From contig NC_072465.1 of assembly GCF_027596085.1 (NCBI RefSeq), positions 4,777,579 through 4,841,578 of the forward strand: a DNA stretch of 64,000 nt. The letters are read 5' to 3'. The position numbers and the translations under genes are program-made. The notes beneath the pieces were generated by a model. It did no database searches. It saw nothing but the letters and a program-made list of their open reading frames with translations, and had not been told where the DNA came from. Shown one piece after another: positions 1 through 12,545 of the stretch (within the stretch, counting starts at the first letter, position 1; every line of letters begins with the position of its first letter). Source of the DNA: Anoplopoma fimbria. Its lineage: Eukaryota > Chordata > Actinopteri > Perciformes > Anoplopomatidae.

Positions 1-74
<74 letters not shown>
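1..74. repeat. (TG)n microsatellite
   Basis: Uninterrupted TG tract that continues beyond the window edge. Confidence 0.95.
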
Positions 75-75
<1 letters not shown>

Positions 76-1884
76 CAGTCACTAGAAAACTCAGCTATAA
101 AAGAAGCATTTCACTGCAGAGAATGACAGCTCATGGTTCATGTAGCAGTGGAGGTGGGGGCAGCCTCAGGGGGGCTGCTGGGAGCCAGGGGGAGAGATGG
201 GAGAGAGTGTGCATGCATGAGGCCTTATCTCGGTGTACATATGAGCTTCTTTGCCCTAAGCGTGTGCATACGTATTCATGTATGTGTATGCAATTGTACG
301 GTCGCAGCTGTGTTGTACTGGCTGACAAACATGCACCTCTGAGTAAAACTCCCTGGGAGATTTCCTTTTCGCTCCGACACAGGCCACTGCTGCCAAGGCC
401 ACTGAAGCCACTGAGAGACGGCGGGGTGGCAGAAGGCATAAGCAGCCTGCTCCCAATCTGTTCCTTCAGTCAACAGTTAAATTCCCGGCGGAACACAGCC
501 ATCTCTTACAATCTATCACAATGTGACCGTGGAGGAACGGGGAGAGGAAGAGTCAGAGGAGAACTGTCGCAATCTGCACCTGCACACCGTAGGGTCAACT
601 GCCCAGATGAACCCTGCTCCTGTCAATGAATGGATCCATAAGTAATCCCTGCAGTGAGCCAACTGGGCGTGAATCGATCAATATTCGACAAAGATGGACG
701 GACCTGTGCCGAGGACTGCAATTAACAAGCGTGGCTGAGGTAATTCAACTGGGATGTTAAAACCAGACAATAATCATAATGAAGGCCAATAGAGCATGAG
801 AGAGTTCTCTATCCTCTGTGGCCCACATTGCGCAGAACGGGTCTGTGCGAGTTTTTTTCTGCAAATGGAAATCGTTCACCACATGGTGAGTTTAAAGACC
901 TTGATCTCAGCAGAACTTTTCATTACAGCTAGATTCTGCGTGGAGAAATGTCTCTGCCGTGGCCGAGGCCTGAGCCCTATGGGGGTTTCACACAGCAGGA
1001 TTTTTAGGATGAGAGCTCAATGCAGAGTGAGGGGGGTGGAGGATTTACACCTGCTGGGACAGGTCAGCTGTCATTCTCTCTGTGCTTCTCATTTACTTTC
1101 TAAACCCTCAGAATCCCTTGATCTCGCAAAGCTTGACCTTTTTTCTCTTTCACTTCCCATTTCTGTGTTTCTGTCGCCCTCTTCGTCACCCTTTGTGCTC
1201 CCTTTGCGGTCCTCCCGTTTACTCTGGGCAAACTCAGGCTCAGGTAATTTAGAAAAAAACCCCATTGAGACTCCATCACCTTAGGGCGGGTTTGTAGACA
1301 TAATCTCCCCCTTAGTATTGGTTTCTTCTGCTCTCCATCACGATTCTTTATTTCCTTTTAAAATCAAACACCACAGTCCTCTTAGCCTTTCCCGGCAGCT
1401 TGCCCAACAGGCATCTGCACTACCAGCCCACGCTCAGCCCCCCCCCTCACATTCTTCTTCTTCATCATAGGCATCTAAATAATGAAAATCCATGACAAGT
1501 GGTGCCTGAGGAAGTGATTAGATGTTCGCAGCCTTTTTCAGACTAATGGTTTTTCTTTTCCCTCTCCTGTTTTTCTTTTTTAAACCCGACAGTGGATTTG
1601 AGGGTTATTCTTTTTAATTGGAGCTATCCCTTCGCTTTGGCAAGACTAGACAAAGAGGAGGGGGGGGGATTGCAATCCAACGACATCCACTCCACTATTG
1701 CTGCTAATTATACGCCTGTGTGTCTCTTAAGGTAAGTGTAGTGTAAAAGTGTGTCAATAGGACCATAGTGGCACCTACAGAAGTAGCTTTTAAACGACTG
1801 GACAAAGAACATGTGGGAGACGAAGGCTTCTGATGCGGCTCGGAAATCAATGCTAACTTTGTGGCTTTGAAGAACTGCTTCAAG

Positions 1885-2720
1885 AGGAATAACTCAACAT
1901 TTTGGGAGATACATTTATTAACTTTCTCCCTGTTGTGAGTTAGATAAGAAGATGGAAATCACTCTCATGTTTGAATGTTAAATATAAAAGGGAAAATTTG
2001 ACTAATTTCATGTGGAAGTCAAATCAGTGTTGATGGTGAATGTAGTCGATTGAAGCAATATATTCCTCAGTGAGTGCTATATTGATAAAGAAAGATGAGT
2101 CTGCAGCTGCAAAGTCTGTTGTCATTTCACGTATGCATTTTAAAGTGTTTTAGCTGACTCGGATATCCAGCCTTAATTAATTTCCAGAGTATACAGCCAA
2201 AGAAATGCATCTCAGAGAGACTGCGGCTGTGTTAGCAGAGCAAGAGGATATGGCCGACAGGGACGATAGCAGGAGAGCTCAGCTTTCTCGGTCAATACAG
2301 CACGCACTGAGGAATTTATTGCTTCAATGGACTACATTTACCATCAACACTGACTGGAAATTCCCATAAAAGATGGCAAATTTCCCTTTAAAGATAGAAC
2401 CAGCAGGCTATTAACTTGACTTAGCACACAGACTGGAAGTAAGGGGACACAGCTATCGTGGCTCTGTCCAACGTAAAACAAATCTGCCTACCAGCTTTAA
2501 AGCAACTTTCTTTTTTTGTTTGGAACGTTTGTTCCACACACAAAAAGAAATGTAAAAACTACTTGGAAAAAAGCCAAGTTGGCTGTTTCCCTCTGCTTTC
2601 TGTGTGAGCTTAGCTGAGCTAATAGCCTGCTGACTCTAGCTTTACATTTAGCGCACAGATATGTGAGTGAATTCTCAAGACAGCAAATTAGCCTATTTCC
2701 ACTAATGCTGAACTACTGTT
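1885..2720. repeat. Fold-back interspersed repeat, two inverted arms
   Basis: The left arm (about 1885-1985 and 2397-2525) and right arm (about 2529-2716) are reverse complements with divergence. For example CAGCAGGCTATTAACTTGAC at 2401 pairs with the complement of AGCTAATAGCCTGCTG at 2618-2633, and the centre is GGAAC-GTTT-GTTCC near 2522-2535. Phrases such as TTTACATTTAGCGCACAGATATG match a repeat I know from many spiny-rayed fish genomes. The left arm is broken by another element at 1986-2396. Confidence 0.7.
1986..2396. mobile_element. Nested MITE-like element with ~120-bp terminal inverted repeats
   Basis: The left end (1986-2100) reads AAAGGGAAAATTTG...CAGTGTTGATGGTGAATGTA...TATTCCTCAGTGAGTGCT. 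The right end (2280-2396) read as complement gives AAAGGGAAATTTG...CAGTGTTGATGGTAAATGTA...AATTCCTCAGTGCGTGCT. The element has no ORF, so it would be non-autonomous. It sits inside the left arm of the fold-back repeat at the point where the right arm is continuous, so it is the younger insertion. Confidence 0.65.
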
Positions 2721-2832
2721 TTTCATTAATTAATAATTGTATATTCTGCGATGCTATTTCCATCCTTAGTTCTATGTGAGTTTATGTTAATGTGTGTGAA
2801 TGTAAACCAGTTACTTACATGCACAATGCTTA

Positions 2833-3312
<480 letters not shown>

Positions 3313-5051
3313 TTATTACATCATCAGCAATGGAATGACAAGAAGTTGTGGTTGGTGGAAGAAGAATCTGTGGGTTTTAGATTATAATACAGATACCATT
3401 ATTGTGTTGCTACCGGATTCAACACGAGGAATAATCGACTTGTTTTATTCAGACAATTATTTTAGCATACAAAAGGGAGAAAAAAAGAGCTCAATGGTTT
3501 CTCATGATTAAGTCATTCAGCTGTGGGAGAAACAAATGTAGTTCAACTTACAAGGGTACATTGCCTATTCCTTTTGTTTAACAGAGTGGAATGTATTAAC
3601 AAGGAACTGCCTCTCCTGCTGCATATGGAGAGATATTCACAGTGAACAGAGCACTCCTGGGGTTTGAAATGGAGGGAGGACTTTACTGGTGAAGCCAGAA
3701 ATGTAAAACTCCTCATAAATTGCCACTGCCCCCCCCCCAAATAACACGGGCACTTAAGCAACTGCTGGAGGATTTGAATGGAGCGGGGCTTGAGCAGGCT
3801 AAAGCGCATACAATCCTGAGCTCAAGTACAAGTACGCTGCAAGTACAAATAAAAATCCTTTCCATGCCGCTTGTCACAGGATCTTTCTTTACAGTCCCTT
3901 CTTTGCCATTACGCCACAGATTTTCAAAAGAGAAACCAGTGAAGGGAAAGGGTTACAGACAAGAGCGTGAGAGAGGAAGGAAGATATTTAAAGACAATAA
4001 GAGAAAATGACAGCAGTTCAGTCGCTTCACATCATGTGACCTCCCAGTTTCTTTGGATGCGGTGGACAAAAATACACTAAGGAAGGGGCGGAGGCGAGCG
4101 GCTCATCTGTTCTCAAATATCAAAGCGTTTGGCCTTCAAAGTGCAGCCATGTCTTCAATAAATTCAGACTCATTACTCCCTGAATCAGCCTCCTACACCT
4201 CTGCAATTCATGTTTATATTCATCACCCTTGTTAGACATAAAAGAGGCTCCACGCTTAAGCAAATATTAAGTCAGAGCGGTGAATCCAGCCGGAATGCTT
4301 TTACTCTACGAGTGTTATGAGTGTAACCTCGCTGGGTTGTGTGGAGATGTAAAAATCAATGGATTCACATAATTAGTCACAAATGCAGGCCCTGTTTGGT
4401 GCTGAAGTCAGACCTCAGGACTGATTATTTCCCCTGATCTGCAAAGTGATTTTTTCTTTTTTTTGGGTCATTTTTATTTCATCAAACAAAATGGTGCCTC
4501 CATTAGCCAGTGGAGCAGCATTTCTTTTATGTGTATTTCTCTCTCAGTTTGATAGACACAAAGTCCAAATCCTATTCCCCTATGAAATGAAAACACATCT
4601 CTCGGTCTTGATGGGTCTATTGGATTTGACCTTCTGCAGTCATTGTGTTCTCCCTCTGTGCCCTGGGACCGGTCTAATACGCTGGTTTCTGCTGCTCCAA
4701 TAACTTATTAAGGAGACAGAAGATGGGAAGGGGGAGGGTGGGTGAGTGGATGGGGGGCGGAGGGAGCTGGGGTAATCACAACAAACCCTTGCTGCTTCCT
4801 CGGACTGGGCTCCGTGCTGTTTAGCCACACTTCACAGCATTAGCAGTCATCTTTAGAGTGTTTCGTTGCACACAAACAGCAAACATCATGCACTAGCACC
4901 GCTATCACCCTCCACCTATCACCTCTAACATCTGCTTTAAGAATGCTATGACATCACCGTCATCATCTAACGCTTTTAATACCCAGCACCAATACCACCA
5001 CACCTCATTCAAACCCAAAAACTTTCACCCCAGCTGAATGACATCACATAC

Positions 5052-5096
5052 CCTCCTAGCGTAATCTCCGTATGGAGGAGCCCGCTCATAATCATC
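5052..5096 (-). CDS. magi1: Candidate MAGI1 45-nt in-frame exon (DDYERAPPYGDYARR)
   Basis: Minus strand: TTGTTTGCAG|GATGAT...AGGAGG|GTATGTG. The 45 nt encode DDYERAPPYGDYARR, exactly 15 codons, phase 0 at both ends. It lies between the microexon (5584-5615, leaving in phase 0) and the next exon (entering in phase 0), so inclusion or skipping both keep the frame. I do not recall this peptide in the main mammalian MAGI1 isoforms, where KSPK runs almost directly into RKDSQNSS, so it may be alternatively spliced. It is rich in Tyr, Asp and Arg with an APPY core. The acceptor has a short T-rich tract and the donor is near consensus. Transcript evidence is lacking. Confidence 0.7.
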
Positions 5097-5306
5097 CTGC
5101 AAACAAGAAAATATGGACAAAACACGGTCAATAACATCCCTCTGTTAATGCAGTATCAGATATCGCAGGATGGAGCCGACTCTCAGCTGTGATCCTGCGT
5201 TCAACTGTCCCACAGTGCAAGCTTAGCACCCAATGCGAGGCGATCATCAGTGCGTTAGGAACCCTGCTCACGCTGTGCATCAAAGCCCCTCGTCCCAGCC
5301 CAGAGA

Positions 5307-5346
5307 GGAGAGGAGAGAGGAGAGAGGAGAGAGGAGAGAGGAGAGG
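5307..5346. repeat. GAGAGGA purine tandem tract
   Basis: Repeated GAGAGGA units on the plus strand, about 40 bp. Confidence 0.85.
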
Positions 5347-5583
5347 GGGATGCCAAGCTACAGGCATCCACCCCCGCAAAGCACAGCATCTCATGTCTCC
5401 AAACATCAGCAGCACAAGTTACACCTTACAGGGGAGATAGTAAGAGACGAGGCGGGAGAGGGGAGGCGGTGGTGAGAGTGCAATCCTTCTGACAGATACA
5501 CCATGTAGATGGAGGACAGAAGAGTGGAAGAGGGATGTGAGAGGAGAAGCGTATAGGGCGAATAAAAATAAACAACTACTTAC

Positions 5584-5615
5584 CAGTTTTGGGCTCTTCT
5601 TTGCAGGTGCCACCC
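5584..5615 (-). CDS. magi1: MAGI1 32-nt microexon after PDZ2
   Basis: The minus strand reads CTTCACAG|GGGTGGCACC...AAACTG|GTAAGTAG, giving (G)VAPAKKSPKL. This matches the PVPKKSPK segment that follows PDZ2 in MAGI1. It enters in phase 1 (G|GG Gly after VQR) and leaves in phase 0. The exon is far too short for an ORF search; phase, borders and the KKSPK motif support it. The basic KKSPK segment may be a phosphorylation or binding site, but that is a guess. Confidence 0.9.
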
Positions 5616-5854
5616 CTGTGAAGCCGGGCAGAAATGGGGAGGGGGGGGGAGGGGAAAAAAGGGAGAATGTTACCGATGCAGCTTTATTATATCATCCATG
5701 TTCAGAAAAAAATGCAACAAAAAAAAAAGGAAAAAAACAAAAAAACAAACAGGTAACGCAGACTCCAAAACAGTGTCACAACAGTGCTCATTTAGCCCTC
5801 GTCTCCTTCCTCCCTCCCCCCCCTCCTTCCCTCTCTCTCTCTCTCTCTCTCCCT

Positions 5855-6350
5855 GCTCGGATCCCTCGCTCGCCGATCCGCGGCTCGCTTTTGCGTAAAG
5901 GGAGGGGAGGGGAGGGAAGGCAGCGCGATCTATCCGCATCACTGCCGCGGCCAGCGCTCGGCTTGTCTGGCGCAGCGGAGGAGTGAAGCCCCCCCCAAAG
6001 GTCTAATAACCCCCAGCTATCCGACGCACGTGAGTGAGTGAGTGAGTGAGCGTGTATTTGAGGGAAGAAAGTGATAGTTGAGAGGGGGAAAAAAGGAGAA
6101 AGGACAGAATCCTGGAGAGCAACTAAGCCAGAGAAAGAAAAAAAAAGAGAGAGAGAGAGAGAGCGGAGCTGTGCTCTGGAGGTCCCGGCCCGTAGCATTA
6201 CCCATGGAGAAGGAGTCCAAGATACTGAACATTAAATTATAGGCAACCGTCAGTTCCCCTCTTACTGAGACCATCTTCCTGTGTCCGCTGAGCGCCGCGC
6301 TCCGCTGTCGAAGGCTCCAGCATCTAGAGGCGGCAGCGTCCTCCACGGCT
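5855..6350. promoter_or_regulatory. CpG-dense block inside MAGI1, possible internal promoter
   Basis: CpG dinucleotides cluster at about 5858-5970 and 6280-6350, in contrast to the CpG-poor introns around them. The block includes TCGCTCGCCGATCCGCGG and GAGCGCCGCGCTCCGCTGTC. It is flanked by CT/GA and CA/TG tracts. In vertebrates such islands often mark promoters; here it would serve a short MAGI1 form or an antisense transcript. No TATA box is apparent. Confidence 0.4.
6266..6323 (-). CDS. Candidate alternative first coding exon of MAGI1
   Basis: On the minus strand an ATG at 6323-6321 opens MLEPSTAERGAQRTQEDGL, then CTC A|GTAAGAG, a near-consensus donor in phase 1. The microexon at 5584-5615 needs a phase-1 partner, so splicing would give ...DGLRVAPAKKSPKL and continue into the MAGI1 frame, producing a form that lacks GUK, WW and PDZ1-2. 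The codon just before the ATG is TAG in the same frame. The surroundings are CpG-dense (5855-6350). Against it: the ATG has a weak context (T at -3), while a second ATG at 6276-6274 with a strong context (A at -3, G at +4) would be out of frame with MAGI1. No transcript data are available. Confidence 0.35.
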
Positions 6351-6381
6351 CTCCCTACCCTGCTGCCTTTTCCTTCCCCCC

Positions 6382-6418
<37 letters not shown>

Positions 6419-6572
6419 TCTTTCTCTTTCTCTCACACACACACCTCACTGCACACTGTCCTCCCTCCCTTTTCTTCCCTCAGCAGCAGCATCAGCATCA
6501 CCCTCTCTCTCTCTCTCTCTCCTACATCTCAGTCTCCCTCCCACCCCCACATGCTGGTAAACATCAATGCAG

Positions 6573-6699
<127 letters not shown>

Positions 6700-6710
6700 T
6701 CCCGACACAA

Positions 6711-6711
<1 letters not shown>

Positions 6712-6772
<61 letters not shown>
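6712..6772. repeat. (TG)n microsatellite
   Basis: 61-bp perfect TG tract, the inverted partner of 6576-6697. Confidence 0.95.
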
Positions 6773-6774
<2 letters not shown>

Positions 6775-8135
6775 AGGTATGACTGACGGGTTTCAGCTTG
6801 GGTGAGCAGTGACCAGAAATACCAAACGCAGAAAAAAATATCATTACCTGAGAGAAGCAGCACACAGAGAGAGATCTAGCCGGGGGGAAATTTGCTCCTT
6901 AAGCACATCACTATCCCTCTCCCCCCTCCCTCTGATCACCCCCTCCCTCCACTCTGCATGGAATAAACAGTTGTGTGAAGTTATGGAAATGAGAGCGGGA
7001 GAAGAGATGCATGAAACAAAGAGAGAGCGCTTAAAAAAAAACCAACTTGTGGTGTGTATTTACCTCTGTAATATTCGACGAGTGGAGTACGGAACCACAC
7101 ACACCTCTGATATACAATAGGGGTGTGTAACGCATGTAAAGCATGATGTGTGTCTGATCTGGGAAAAATGGGCCACTTTTACGCGTCGATCCTTCTGGGA
7201 AACAGGATACGATCGTAGACACAAACACACACACAAGCACGCGCTCTTGTCTTCTTTATCTCTCAGACATCTGGGTTCATTCAAAACTGACAGCTCCAAC
7301 TGTGTTGCGTCTGCAGCTTTGTTTTTTTGCATCTCGTCTTCCTCTCCATCGCCCATTCTTCCTCCTCTCATCTCTCTCTTACCCCCCATTTTCCACACCC
7401 CCTTCTTTCAATCAATAGGAATCATTCATTCAGTAGCTCTAAATCAGACGCGGACGCAGATGCACACTGTCAATCCCGAGGTGTTCGTCTCTGGGCTAAG
7501 CACGCTGTCAGTCAAAGTGCCGGGGCCGGCGTTTGGTTATCCTTCATCCATCCTCCGTAAACTGATCTGCTGCTGCTGTCCGTCAACGCTTCTCAGCACG
7601 CTCCCTTCTCTGAGCTCTTCGATCAGACGCACTGATACACTAAAACGGACACACCCGTGGAATGCAAGAAACAGACTCGGACACAAGGTCGAGTCAGGTC
7701 TTAAAATTGCAATGCGCTTTCGAAATGTAATCTCGGAATCAAGCAAATCAATAAATGAGATATCTATTTAAAGATATAGGGCCCGACTAAACTGTGAGGC
7801 CTTGGCGCCATTTGACAAAGCAAGCAAAATTGGGCACATGTCAGCAGGTTGTGTGTGTGTATGTACGTGAATCACTCCAATGTATTTGAAGCTCCTACAT
7901 CAAAAGGTATTGTGGGTGTTTTTGGGCCAGTGGCCAGGACAAATTACATACAAGAGGGAGGAAATAGCGGTTTTGGACAGGTGGGCAACCTTGGATGGCC
8001 TGCACTCTGACAGCCTGAGGGAGAGAGAGCACCGACTAAGTCCTCAGCACCTCCAGATTTCAAATAATGGATCAGGGCCACTGTGGAGGCCCCCCAGCTG
8101 ATTTGATTCTGCTTGCTAAATCTTAAAACTGGTGG

Positions 8136-8168
8136 CATTATTCACTGCATTCTTAACAGTGAATAATG
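8136..8168. repeat. 12-bp inverted repeat, 9-nt loop
   Basis: CATTATTCACTG and CAGTGAATAATG are exact complements separated by CATTCTTAA. Confidence 0.85.
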
Positions 8169-8694
8169 AAAGACTGCTCAACCTACGGGGCACTAAATTT
8201 GTATATGTGTTTTTTTTTATGATTAATGGTACACCAACTAATTATTGTGAATTCCACTGAAGCTACAATTATAAAGTATCCAGTATATTCGAGGACTGCA
8301 GTAATATTTTTATTGCACTTGACAGAGTATCAGTCATTTTCTATCACTGGCTGAGGAAAACTCTTATGATTTAGCCACACAGCTTCCAACAGTTTGGATT
8401 CATGACGACAATGCACAGCGGAGTCTTTTGCCAACACTGGAAATAAGGTGTGGTGGAAAGAAATCGCAGCCATAAAGCACTGACACACAGAGTTAAAGGT
8501 TTCTGTGCTAGAAAGATGAATTCAGCACAAAAAAATGCTCATAAAGGAGCTCTGTTTTGGATTCATTGCGATCAGGTTCAGGTACTGTACGGATGTACAG
8601 TTCAACAGATAGGAGGTGTTGCAAAAACCTGGCAGCACAGCAGTCACTAAACGGAAGACATTACTAAGCAGATTACCTTGTCTGTCTATAGTGC

Positions 8695-8695
<1 letters not shown>

Positions 8696-8771
<76 letters not shown>
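8696..8771. repeat. (TG)n microsatellite
   Basis: 76-bp TG tract ending in GCGCGC; a second TG tract lies at 8961-8987. Confidence 0.95.
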
Positions 8772-8779
<8 letters not shown>

Positions 8780-8826
8780 TTGGTAAATCTCAGCTAGTAG
8801 AGATGGCTTCCAACAGGCAGGTCCAT

Positions 8827-8844
8827 CTGTCACCGTGGCGACAG
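8827..8844. promoter_or_regulatory. X-box-like (RFX-type) inverted half-sites
   Basis: CTGTCACCGTGGCGACAG contains GTCACC-GT-GGCGAC, fitting the RFX pattern GTNRCC-N(0-3)-RGYRAC, with near-perfect dyad symmetry. Motif evidence only. Confidence 0.3.
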
Positions 8845-11481
8845 TGCCTGGTGACCGAGGGGGAACTGACAGACGGTCTCCAAGGAGTGAGACGCTCACA
8901 TCAGCTGTGTACATCAGCAGCCAGGATGTGACAGCCCTGCAGAGTACAGCTTTATTTAGCTGTGTGTGTGTGTGTGTGTGTGTGTGTAAACAGTGAAATT
9001 AAATGTGACAGAGGAGCGTACCACTGTGACTAAATAGATGGCAAAGATGACCAGAGAGAGCATGCATGGAAAAAGTGAAAAAAACTAAAAACATATGGAA
9101 CATAATGTTCTTGCTAAGAAAGTCATGGTGCTTTATTATATTGAATAAAGATACCTAAGAAAAGCACACATCCATCCGGAGGAAACCCCCAAGAGCAGAG
9201 TATCTTAGTAGTTGTCATAGTAACAAAGGATGGTGCAATGGTGGAGATTGTGGAGATGTGGAGGTGTGCAGACATGGGAGATCAGTGAGGCTCACCTCCT
9301 TTTCCCTGTGCAACAAGCAGTGATTCACAGGCTAAGAGCCTCGGGCAAGCCAAAAATTAGCGGAGGTGAATCGTGGGCACCTGGCGGGAAGGCCTCTCCC
9401 CCATCATTGCCTTTGAGGGCTGCAATGCTGTTCGTTATGGTGCCACCGGAACATGCAGTCAGCAGAATTTTTAATGCGAAGTGAGCAAAAAATACGAAAC
9501 TTGCCTGCCCATACAGGGAATTGATTTCCTGCTTTGGTCTGTGCAGGGACCTATCATCAACGTTTATCTCTTTCTAATGGGTGTGTACAAGACGGTCCAC
9601 ATTATACGGGCCTCATGCCGGTAACTGTGGGGTTATGCAAGTTCACGTAATGCGAGCCTATCTGCTGTGTCCTCAAGGGTCTGTAGTCTGTGGAATGCTT
9701 TTGACATTTTCAAGCTGCTCAAATGCCCAATATTAATCCAATAAAAGCAATATAATGTGGCGACGATCCACTTGGTGTTTTTACCCTCTTAAAACCCCAG
9801 GTCCAGACAAAAACAAAGAAGACACATTTCAACCCACTGTCTGTCTTCAAGGGTATAATAAATCACTTTCAAAGTGCACTTAAAGGCAATGAGAGGAAAG
9901 GCAAACAAACGCAAACTAGAGTAAATACACCCCTCTGTGCTTTAAAACTATCAACGCTCTGAAGAGTTTCCCCGAGTAGCCGGGCAGATAACCTGAAGCC
10001 TCTGACATTTGCTTGGGTATTAAGATTCTTATTTATTCAAAGGAGATAAGAAAAGTGGCTGTCAAATACACTGACATTTGTGAAAATAGTTGAATACCTC
10101 TTGCCTGTGTTAGTCTATCAACCTGCCATTTGAAGTCCGCTGGTTACGTGGGAGGAGAGAAAAGGTTCATCTCTCATTCTGAGAGTGCCCAGCAGGGACT
10201 ATGGTGTCACTGTTGATTGATGAGTCATGAAGTGTTTGTGTGTGTATGTGTGTGTGTGTGTGTGTGTGGGGTGGGAGGTGGGGTTGGGGAGCGAGAGAGA
10301 GAGGGAGCACAGGATCATGGGGGTTTCGTTGCCGCTCTTTCATCATCTCTCTGATCCTCTGACATCCACCGTTCTCTTCTCAGTCTGCCGCTGCCTCTCC
10401 TTCCATTTCCTGTACACGGCTACAAGCAGTTGCTGCAACCAAACACAGTCTACCTTTGCATTCATTGCAGTACCTGCCAGGCCTTACAAACAGGTGAAAA
10501 AAAAAAAAAAAAAAGAAAAAAGAAAAAGCAGCACGACTGGACATTTTTATTTATTTTTTTACAGCTGACTAATGACGTGAGCTGCTGGGCCATTGAGAGG
10601 CTGCGTTTTAAAGATTCGACACCCAAACCCAGGTTTTCACTAAGAAAAGGCTGCACACCCGATGTGTATGCGTCCCTATAGACCCTGTTAGGATTTAAAC
10701 CTTTTTTTTTTTTTTAAAGGGAACACGGGAGAGGAAATTAGCGTCTGTGCTAGGGCAGGACATCGGGGGCCAAAATGAATTATGTCAGCTCATCAGTGAG
10801 GGCAGGAGAAGACTGGCGGGGGAAAATGAGAGCGGTGTAATTAGACAAATGAAAGAACACTGTATCACCAAACACAGACCTGATTGAAGTAATAAATCAC
10901 AGAACCTCTGCGTCTTGTGTGCATAACGTATGAAACACTGTCAAGTCTTAACCTGACATTCTGTGGGCGGTTCTTCCTCTTTATAACTGATAGACGTAAC
11001 TGGAGCAAAAAAGGGTAAAAAGAAAAAGATCGTTTTCGCAGACAAAAAAAATTGAACGCTGGAACCCGCAAATGAGATTCACATTGCTGAATCGCATGTT
11101 CTTTTCTCCAAACGTTCAGCACTCTGTTGCTGGTGAGGCATAAAAACACATGCTCACATTTTTTCACACCAGCTGACTTGCTCACATGCTCGTACATGGT
11201 GAGAAAGACAGGGGGAGACGTGTTGAGGAGGGCCCGCTGTTGCGCAGGGCAGCCTTAATGAGTGTGTATGTCTGGTGAACCGGTCCTCAGGGATTGGCTC
11301 CCATCTTCACGTGGGCGAGCCGGTGTGAATATACATACTGACTGTGGAGGAATGGAAACAGAAAATGGGGTTGGAGGAGGGGTGGGACCGCCACCAATTA
11401 AGACTCTACCAGGCTCGTTCTGCCTGGAATGCATAATTGGATGAATGACTGTTCGCGTTCGAGACCGACACCATAAAGCGC

Positions 11482-11509
<28 letters not shown>
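11482..11509. repeat. (GT)n microsatellite
   Basis: 28-bp GT tract; a similar interrupted tract lies at 10232-10268. Confidence 0.9.
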
Positions 11510-11513
<4 letters not shown>

Positions 11514-12506
11514 ACATGGACATGGTCATGAAAGAAGAGACCCTTGATGGATGGAAGAAGAGAGCAAGAGATAAAAGAGAGCACAAGAGAGAAAAAGATG
11601 TGGGTGTTTGATAAGCAAAGCTGACATCAGGACCCCAATTAGAGGCCAGTGCGTGTCGTTACTGCTGGTGGAGCGAGAGAAAAAAAACCAGTGAGGAGAG
11701 GAAGAGCGGGAGAGTGATTAAGGCACCGTATCTGGAACCTTGGTTTATGCTCTAAGGGTGCAGCAGTGTGTTTGTACAGTATGTCAGACATGTATGATGG
11801 GAAAGATGCAGTGTGGGTGGAGCACTGTCAGGCAGAAATACCAATCATTCTCTGGTCGAGGCTTTCAGGATGTTGTACATGTGATAAGCTGCTGTTTTAT
11901 ATCATTAGGAACTGGTAGTTGGATACATTTGAAGACATCTTTTCTGACTTTTCTTGTTTTTCTGACATTCTATAGAAAAAAAATGAATTGATGGATCAAA
12001 GAAAGAATAGGTTTGTCAATAATAAAAATAATCATTAGTTGCAACCCTAGATCAAATATGATTTTGGTTCTTCATACCTACCACAAATTAAATTCTCACT
12101 GAGGCACACTATTTACACCAATGTCCAGATGCTAGAGATCTGACACAGGGATTATTTAAAAATATTCAATACTAATGAAATGTGAAAGAGCTCTCCTACT
12201 TTTCTACAAAAGCCTTTTTGTTCGTTTAACAAAAGATGCCAAACAAATGTTGTGAAAACACAAGGAGGTGTACAGGAGTTAACAGTTTAAAAAAGCAAAC
12301 GTATAAATATCTACCGTGTCTGATCAAAAAGCGAGTATGAATCTGACCAAGGATAAAATAGAAGGTTTGAGGACTTGGCAGCTTTCGATAGGTATAGTGC
12401 TACTGACACAGGTTTGATATGATGTCCTTGGGCGAGACAAATAAAAACAAAAAGTCAACATACCATCGTAGTCCAATTTGTAATTTGGCTCAATAATTAG
12501 CGCCTG

Positions 12507-12545
12507 TGTTGTGATGTTGGAGCCATTAGGTCCAACATCACAACA
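12507..12545. repeat. Perfect 15-bp inverted repeat, 9-nt loop
   Basis: TGTTGTGATGTTGGA then GCCATTAGG then TCCAACATCACAACA; the arms are exact complements. Too short for a typical microRNA precursor and not a recognised terminator context in a vertebrate intron. Confidence 0.9.

Noticed and set aside
796..1284. 162-codon plus-strand ORF
   Set aside because: Low-complexity Ser/Leu/Pro tail from a pyrimidine-rich region and no family resemblance.
7148..7771. 207-codon plus-strand ORF
   Set aside because: Ser/Leu/His-rich with no motif, no splice-site logic and a pyrimidine-rich base composition; best explained as chance.
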